The translations under genes were made by a program, and so were the position numbers. Below the pieces are notes generated by a model. That model did no database searches. It was not told the origin of the DNA and worked only from the letters and a program-made list of their open reading frames with translations. From Candidatus Cloacimonadota bacterium (GTDB lineage Bacteria > Cloacimonadota > Cloacimonadia > Cloacimonadales > Cloacimonadaceae), in contig JALOBT010000047.1 of assembly GCA_023228125.1 (NCBI GenBank), forward strand, positions 1 to 16,826: a stretch of 16,826 nt of DNA, in the 5' to 3' direction. Positions 13,403-16,826 of the stretch are shown here, piece after piece (position 1 is the stretch's first letter; each line of letters starts with the position of its first letter).

Positions 13403-15649
13403 TTGAATGATGCAAAACTGACCCTAAATATTCATCTAGAAAGTGTTGAGACCAGGATGGATGAGTTACTGCAAAAAGCTGCAATCCTGCAGCAACAGGA
13501 TCCTGAACAGGCCTTAATTTTGGTATCCAGGATAACAGAGCTTGCTACAGAGGATAAGCTGGTATATTATCTGTCAGCAGCCCAAAAAATACGTGGCAAT
13601 GTTCACTTTCTGCAGAGTGAATATGATCTTGCCAAAGAATGCTATTTCTCGGCTTTAGTTCATGCAAAAAAGGCAGATGATGCCAGGCTCACGGGGGATA
13701 TTCATTACAATCTGGGCCGCGTATTTACCAAATTGAAGGATTTCCCAGCCGCCCTGGAGCACTTGCAGCATTCTCTTACGTTCAGAAGGAAACTGTCTGA
13801 GAGAAAGGATGAGAGCAGCAGTTTGACCCACATTGGGCAAGTCTATTGGGAAATGCAAGACTTTCAGCAATCTGTGCTTTACTTCCAGAAAGCAGCAGAA
13901 GTCTGCGATTCCTCCCTCAGCGCGAGGCAGATCGCAATTATCTATAACAATCTGGGTAATTCCTGCATCAAGATAAATGATATCCCACGCGCCCTGGAAG
14001 CATACCTCTACTCCCTGAAACTGAAAGAAACATTTGGCAATGCCACTGATCTGGGCACCGCTCAATTGAACTTAGGCAATCTATACTATACCACTACGGA
14101 ATACGTTCTCGCCCTGAGCTACTATCTGGAGGCGGGACGGCTGTATGGCGTGGCCCAGGATGCGGCCAAAGAAGCGATCGTATATTCTAATCTGGGAGCT
14201 ACTTACACCGCCCTGAAGGATTTGGATCAGGCCGCTGTGTATCACCAGAAAGCGCTGGCGTATTTCCAGCGAAATGGCACGAAGGAAGATCATGCCAAAA
14301 GCCTGAACAATATCGGCACAATCTACCAGCATAAGGCGGAATATCAAAAAGCGATAGCTACATATGAGGAATCTCTGGGGCTTAAGAGCACTTTCTACAA
14401 TGCGGAAAGCCTGGCGATCACCTACCACAATCTCAGTGAGTGCCATTATGGTTTGGGGGAGTATCATGCGGCCCTGGACAATACCCAAAAGTCGATGAGC
14501 TATTCAAATCAGATCATGAGCAAGAGCTTGCTGCTCAAAAGCTATATCGTGCTCAGTAAGATCTATGCCGCGTTAAACGACTTTCAGAATGCCTATGAAG
14601 TGCTGGATGTGCATCGCCTGCTGGATCTGGAAGTGTATAATACCCAGAAGACCACCGTGCTCACAGAGATGATGGTGCACTATGATGCGGAAGGTAAGGC
14701 AAAAGAAATCCAGATGCTGAAAACAGGCCAGCATGCACTGGAAGAACTCTTTGAGAAGCAGGTAAAAGACAAAATACGCTATCTCAGGCTCTACCGTTCC
14801 AAGCTGGATGAGGTGAAAAAGCGTGTCGCCGCTCAGGAAAAACTGGAGCAACTCAATGCGGAACTGGAATCAAAAATCCAACACGCGCTGCAGGATTATA
14901 GCGCTCAGCAACAGATCATCATCCAGAAATCCAAGCTTGAGTCCCTGGGCGTGATGGCGGCAGGTATGGCACATGAGATCAATCAGCCCCTTTCTGCGAT
15001 CAGTATGGGACTCAATAATATGCGTATCAAAGCCCAAAGGTCTGAACTCAGTGAAGCATATCTGGATGATAAAATCCGCAAATTGACCGATGATATCCAG
15101 CGCATCAGGAGCGTGATCGAGCATGTGAGACAGTTTTCGCGGGATCAGGTGAATAGTAACCCCGAAAAGATCGACATCCAGCAGACCTTGAGGGATGCGG
15201 TAGCCCTGATTGCATACGATCTGGCCAAGCATCAGATAAAGCTGAGGATGCTGCATAGCGAGCATACCCTGAGCACCGTAGGCAGTAAATTCAAGCTGGA
15301 ACAGGTTTTTTTGAATCTGATTGCGAATGCGCGGGATGCTATTCTGGAAAAGATTCACACAGAAGGTCTGGCAAGAGGGGAGTATTTGATCGAAATCAAG
15401 AGCTGCAGGCAGGCAGATTATGCAGAAATCGTGTTTTATGACAACGGCATCGGAGTGCCCGGAACCTCTCTGAATAAAATATTTGATCCATTCTACACCA
15501 CGAAAAGCCCGGAAAAAGGTACCGGTCTTGGCCTGTCCATCAGCTATGGCATTATCCTGGAAATGGGCGGGAAAATCACCGTGCACAGTGAGCCGAAAAT
15601 GCACACCACCATCACCGTCACTCTTCCCATACTTGAGGAGCAGAAATGA
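13403..15649 (+). CDS. Cytoplasmic TPR-repeat sensor histidine kinase
   Basis: Two-component sensor kinase, 748 residues from the chosen start. About nine TPR repeats of roughly 40 residues (about 50-405, e.g. AIIYNNLGNSCIKINDIPRALEAY) form a sensory superhelix. A long coiled coil follows (about 425-520), then the DHp domain with H-box LGVMAAGMAHEINQPLSAI (His524). The ATPase domain has the N-box NLIANARDAI (Asn642), G1 DNGIGVP (Asp680), FDPFYTTK and G2 GTGLGLSIS. No membrane helix or signal peptide is present, so it should sense an internal signal, perhaps through protein partners. The start is uncertain: TTG 13403 has AAGAGG 7 nt upstream, ATG 13457 has little ribosome site, and the frame stays open back to TTG 13316. 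The stop overlaps the regulator start by ATGA, so the two are coupled and almost certainly partners. Confidence 0.9.
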   Translation: MNDAKLTLNIHLESVETRMDELLQKAAILQQQDPEQALILVSRITELATEDKLVYYLSAAQKIRGNVHFLQSEYDLAKECYFSALVHAKKADDARLTGDIHYNLGRVFTKLKDFPAALEHLQHSLTFRRKLSERKDESSSLTHIGQVYWEMQDFQQSVLYFQKAAEVCDSSLSARQIAIIYNNLGNSCIKINDIPRALEAYLYSLKLKETFGNATDLGTAQLNLGNLYYTTTEYVLALSYYLEAGRLYGVAQDAAKEAIVYSNLGATYTALKDLDQAAVYHQKALAYFQRNGTKEDHAKSLNNIGTIYQHKAEYQKAIATYEESLGLKSTFYNAESLAITYHNLSECHYGLGEYHAALDNTQKSMSYSNQIMSKSLLLKSYIVLSKIYAALNDFQNAYEVLDVHRLLDLEVYNTQKTTVLTEMMVHYDAEGKAKEIQMLKTGQHALEELFEKQVKDKIRYLRLYRSKLDEVKKRVAAQEKLEQLNAELESKIQHALQDYSAQQQIIIQKSKLESLGVMAAGMAHEINQPLSAISMGLNNMRIKAQRSELSEAYLDDKIRKLTDDIQRIRSVIEHVRQFSRDQVNSNPEKIDIQQTLRDAVALIAYDLAKHQIKLRMLHSEHTLSTVGSKFKLEQVFLNLIANARDAILEKIHTEGLARGEYLIEIKSCRQADYAEIVFYDNGIGVPGTSLNKIFDPFYTTKSPEKGTGLGLSISYGIILEMGGKITVHSEPKMHTTITVTLPILEEQK

Positions 15650-16826
15650 CAAAACTGAATATACTCATCGTGGATGATGAGCCCCGCATCCGTGAAGAAC
15701 TCTGTGAATTCCTGCAGGCAAGCGGCTATCACTGTTTTGAAGCCGGAACCCCCATTGCTGCCATGCACGAAATCCAGCACAACAGCATCGACCTTGTGAT
15801 CCTGGATATCAATCTGCCCCAAAAAGATGGCATCACAGTGCTCAAAGAGATTAAGGAACTGGATGACAATATAGAGGTGCTGATGATCACCGGGCAGGGG
15901 GATATGGACCTGGCGATCAGGGCAATGCGCAATGGAGCTGCGGATTTTTTTAATAAACCCATCAATCCAGACGAAGTGCTCCAGTCAATCGAAAGAACCA
16001 AACGCTACCTCAAGCTCTCAAAACAATGCCGGCAGGTGCAGATTTCGTACGACCGTCTCTTTGAAGAGCTGAGTCATGGCATTGCTCTGCGCTTGATCGG
16101 TGAAAGTAAGACGATGCGCATACTCAAGCGGGAGATCGAATCTGCCGCGCAAAACCCAGACGTCTCAGTATTGATCACAGGGGAAAGCGGAACCGGCAAA
16201 GAGCTGGTAGCACGCTCTATCCACTATCTAAGTGAGCGTAAGAATAAGTGTTTTTACGCAGTAAACTGCGCGGCGATCCCGGAAGCGCTCTTTGAAAGTG
16301 AGTTTTTTGGCTATGTAAAGGGGGCCTTTACCGGAGCCGGAACGGATAAACAAGGCTGGTTTGAAGCGGCGGATAAGGGGACGCTCTTTCTGGATGAGAT
16401 TGCTGATATGCAGGCCTTTATGCAGGCCAAACTTCTCAGGGTCACAGAAGACGGAAAAGTGCACAGATTGGGCAGCAACCGCGATCTCAACGTGGATGTT
16501 AGGATTATCTCTGCTACGAACCGGAATATAGTCCATGCGGTCAACCGTGGAACGTTTCGGCAGGATCTCTTCCACCGCCTGAACACTTTCCAGATCAATA
16601 TCCCGCCCCTCAGGGAAAGACCAGAGGATATCCCCATACTGGTGGAACACTTTGTGCGGCATTTTGCCCAAAAGACGGGGAAAGCGATCACCGAAATAGA
16701 AGCCGCGGTCTTGGATAAACTGATGCAACACCCGCTCAAAGGGAATGTACGCGAGCTGAAGAATATCCTGGAACGCGCGATCATCGCTTGTGATGAGGGT
16801 AAATTGAAGCTGAAACACTTTCATGA
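15646..16826 (+). CDS. Sigma-54-dependent NtrC-family response regulator (3' end outside window)
   Basis: Response regulator that should be phosphorylated by the preceding kinase and activate RNA polymerase-sigma-54. The 393 residues visible cover a receiver domain (about 4-120) with acidic pocket Asp10/Asp11, phospho-acceptor Asp54 in LVILDINLP, Thr82 and Lys104. The AAA+ domain (about 150-380) has Walker A GESGTGKE (179-186), the sigma-54 contact loop GAFTGA (226-231), Walker B TLFLDE (246-251) and arginine-finger region FRQDLFHRL (304-312), then PPLRERPEDIP and GNVREL. All activity residues are intact. The C-terminal Fis-type DNA-binding domain lies beyond the window; no stop codon is reached. 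GAGGAG at 15635-15640 sits 5 nt before the ATG, which overlaps the kinase stop. Confidence 0.95.
   Translation, partial: MTKLNILIVDDEPRIREELCEFLQASGYHCFEAGTPIAAMHEIQHNSIDLVILDINLPQKDGITVLKEIKELDDNIEVLMITGQGDMDLAIRAMRNGAADFFNKPINPDEVLQSIERTKRYLKLSKQCRQVQISYDRLFEELSHGIALRLIGESKTMRILKREIESAAQNPDVSVLITGESGTGKELVARSIHYLSERKNKCFYAVNCAAIPEALFESEFFGYVKGAFTGAGTDKQGWFEAADKGTLFLDEIADMQAFMQAKLLRVTEDGKVHRLGSNRDLNVDVRIISATNRNIVHAVNRGTFRQDLFHRLNTFQINIPPLRERPEDIPILVEHFVRHFAQKTGKAITEIEAAVLDKLMQHPLKGNVRELKNILERAIIACDEGKLKLKHFH

Noticed and set aside
14870..15652. 260-codon open frame on the - strand across the kinase catalytic domains
   Set aside because: It is antisense to intact DHp and ATPase motifs and is a coding shadow.

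Overview
The window is a stretch of bacterial chromosome with dense, mostly ordinary genes. The best guess for the source is an anaerobic Gram-negative bacterium of the Fibrobacterota-Chlorobiota-Bacteroidota (FCB) group, possibly Cloacimonadota. The reasons are an Hcp-type hydroxylamine/NO reductase, a lipoprotein of the GPTGG/Ig-like type known from Bacteroidota, an ~800-residue fused FtsX/MacB permease of Bacteroidota style, a tricorn-type protease, and a soluble TPR histidine kinase paired with an NtrC-type regulator. This is inferred from family knowledge; no phylogenetic marker was tested.

Layout. (1) 2-418: 3' end of hcp, followed by an intrinsic terminator. (2) 419-1139: a 721-bp non-coding region holding a nested hairpin and a modular tandem repeat, in which three 96-bp bodies alternate with short arrays of an 8-bp unit of consensus NNTAAAAC. 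(3) 1140-4998, + strand: a tight five-gene cluster, ebfC/ybaB - recR - riboflavin synthase - Ig-like lipoprotein - WecB/WbpI-type UDP-sugar 2-epimerase, with gaps of 3 bp, 2 bp, an ATGA overlap, and 12 bp. (4) 5001-9335, - strand: a MacAB/LolCDE-like export operon transcribed adaptor - fused permease - ATPase. It converges on the epimerase gene with only 2 bp between the stop codons. (5) 9336-9614: intergenic region with a C8/G8 tract and a GC-rich palindrome. (6) 9615-12815, - strand: a 1066-residue tricorn protease homologue. (7) 12816-13402: divergent intergenic region with a degenerate relative of the 96-bp repeat and a perfect 12-bp palindrome. (8) 13403-16826, + strand: a cytoplasmic TPR/coiled-coil histidine kinase overlapping by ATGA a sigma-54-dependent NtrC-type response regulator that runs off the window.

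How the genes work together. EbfC and RecR are a classic pair in nucleoid and recombinational-repair functions. The remaining genes of cluster 3 (flavin, lipoprotein, envelope sugar) are probably only co-transcribed. The export operon encodes a complete inner-membrane adaptor-permease-ATPase set without an outer-membrane channel. The kinase and regulator are a complete two-component system likely to control sigma-54 promoters; neither its signal nor its targets can be read from this window. I see no phage, IS element, CRISPR array, tRNA or rRNA. I found no convincing new multi-gene system. The most unusual feature is the modular repeat upstream of ebfC, with its inverted internal segment and its relative about 12 kb away.
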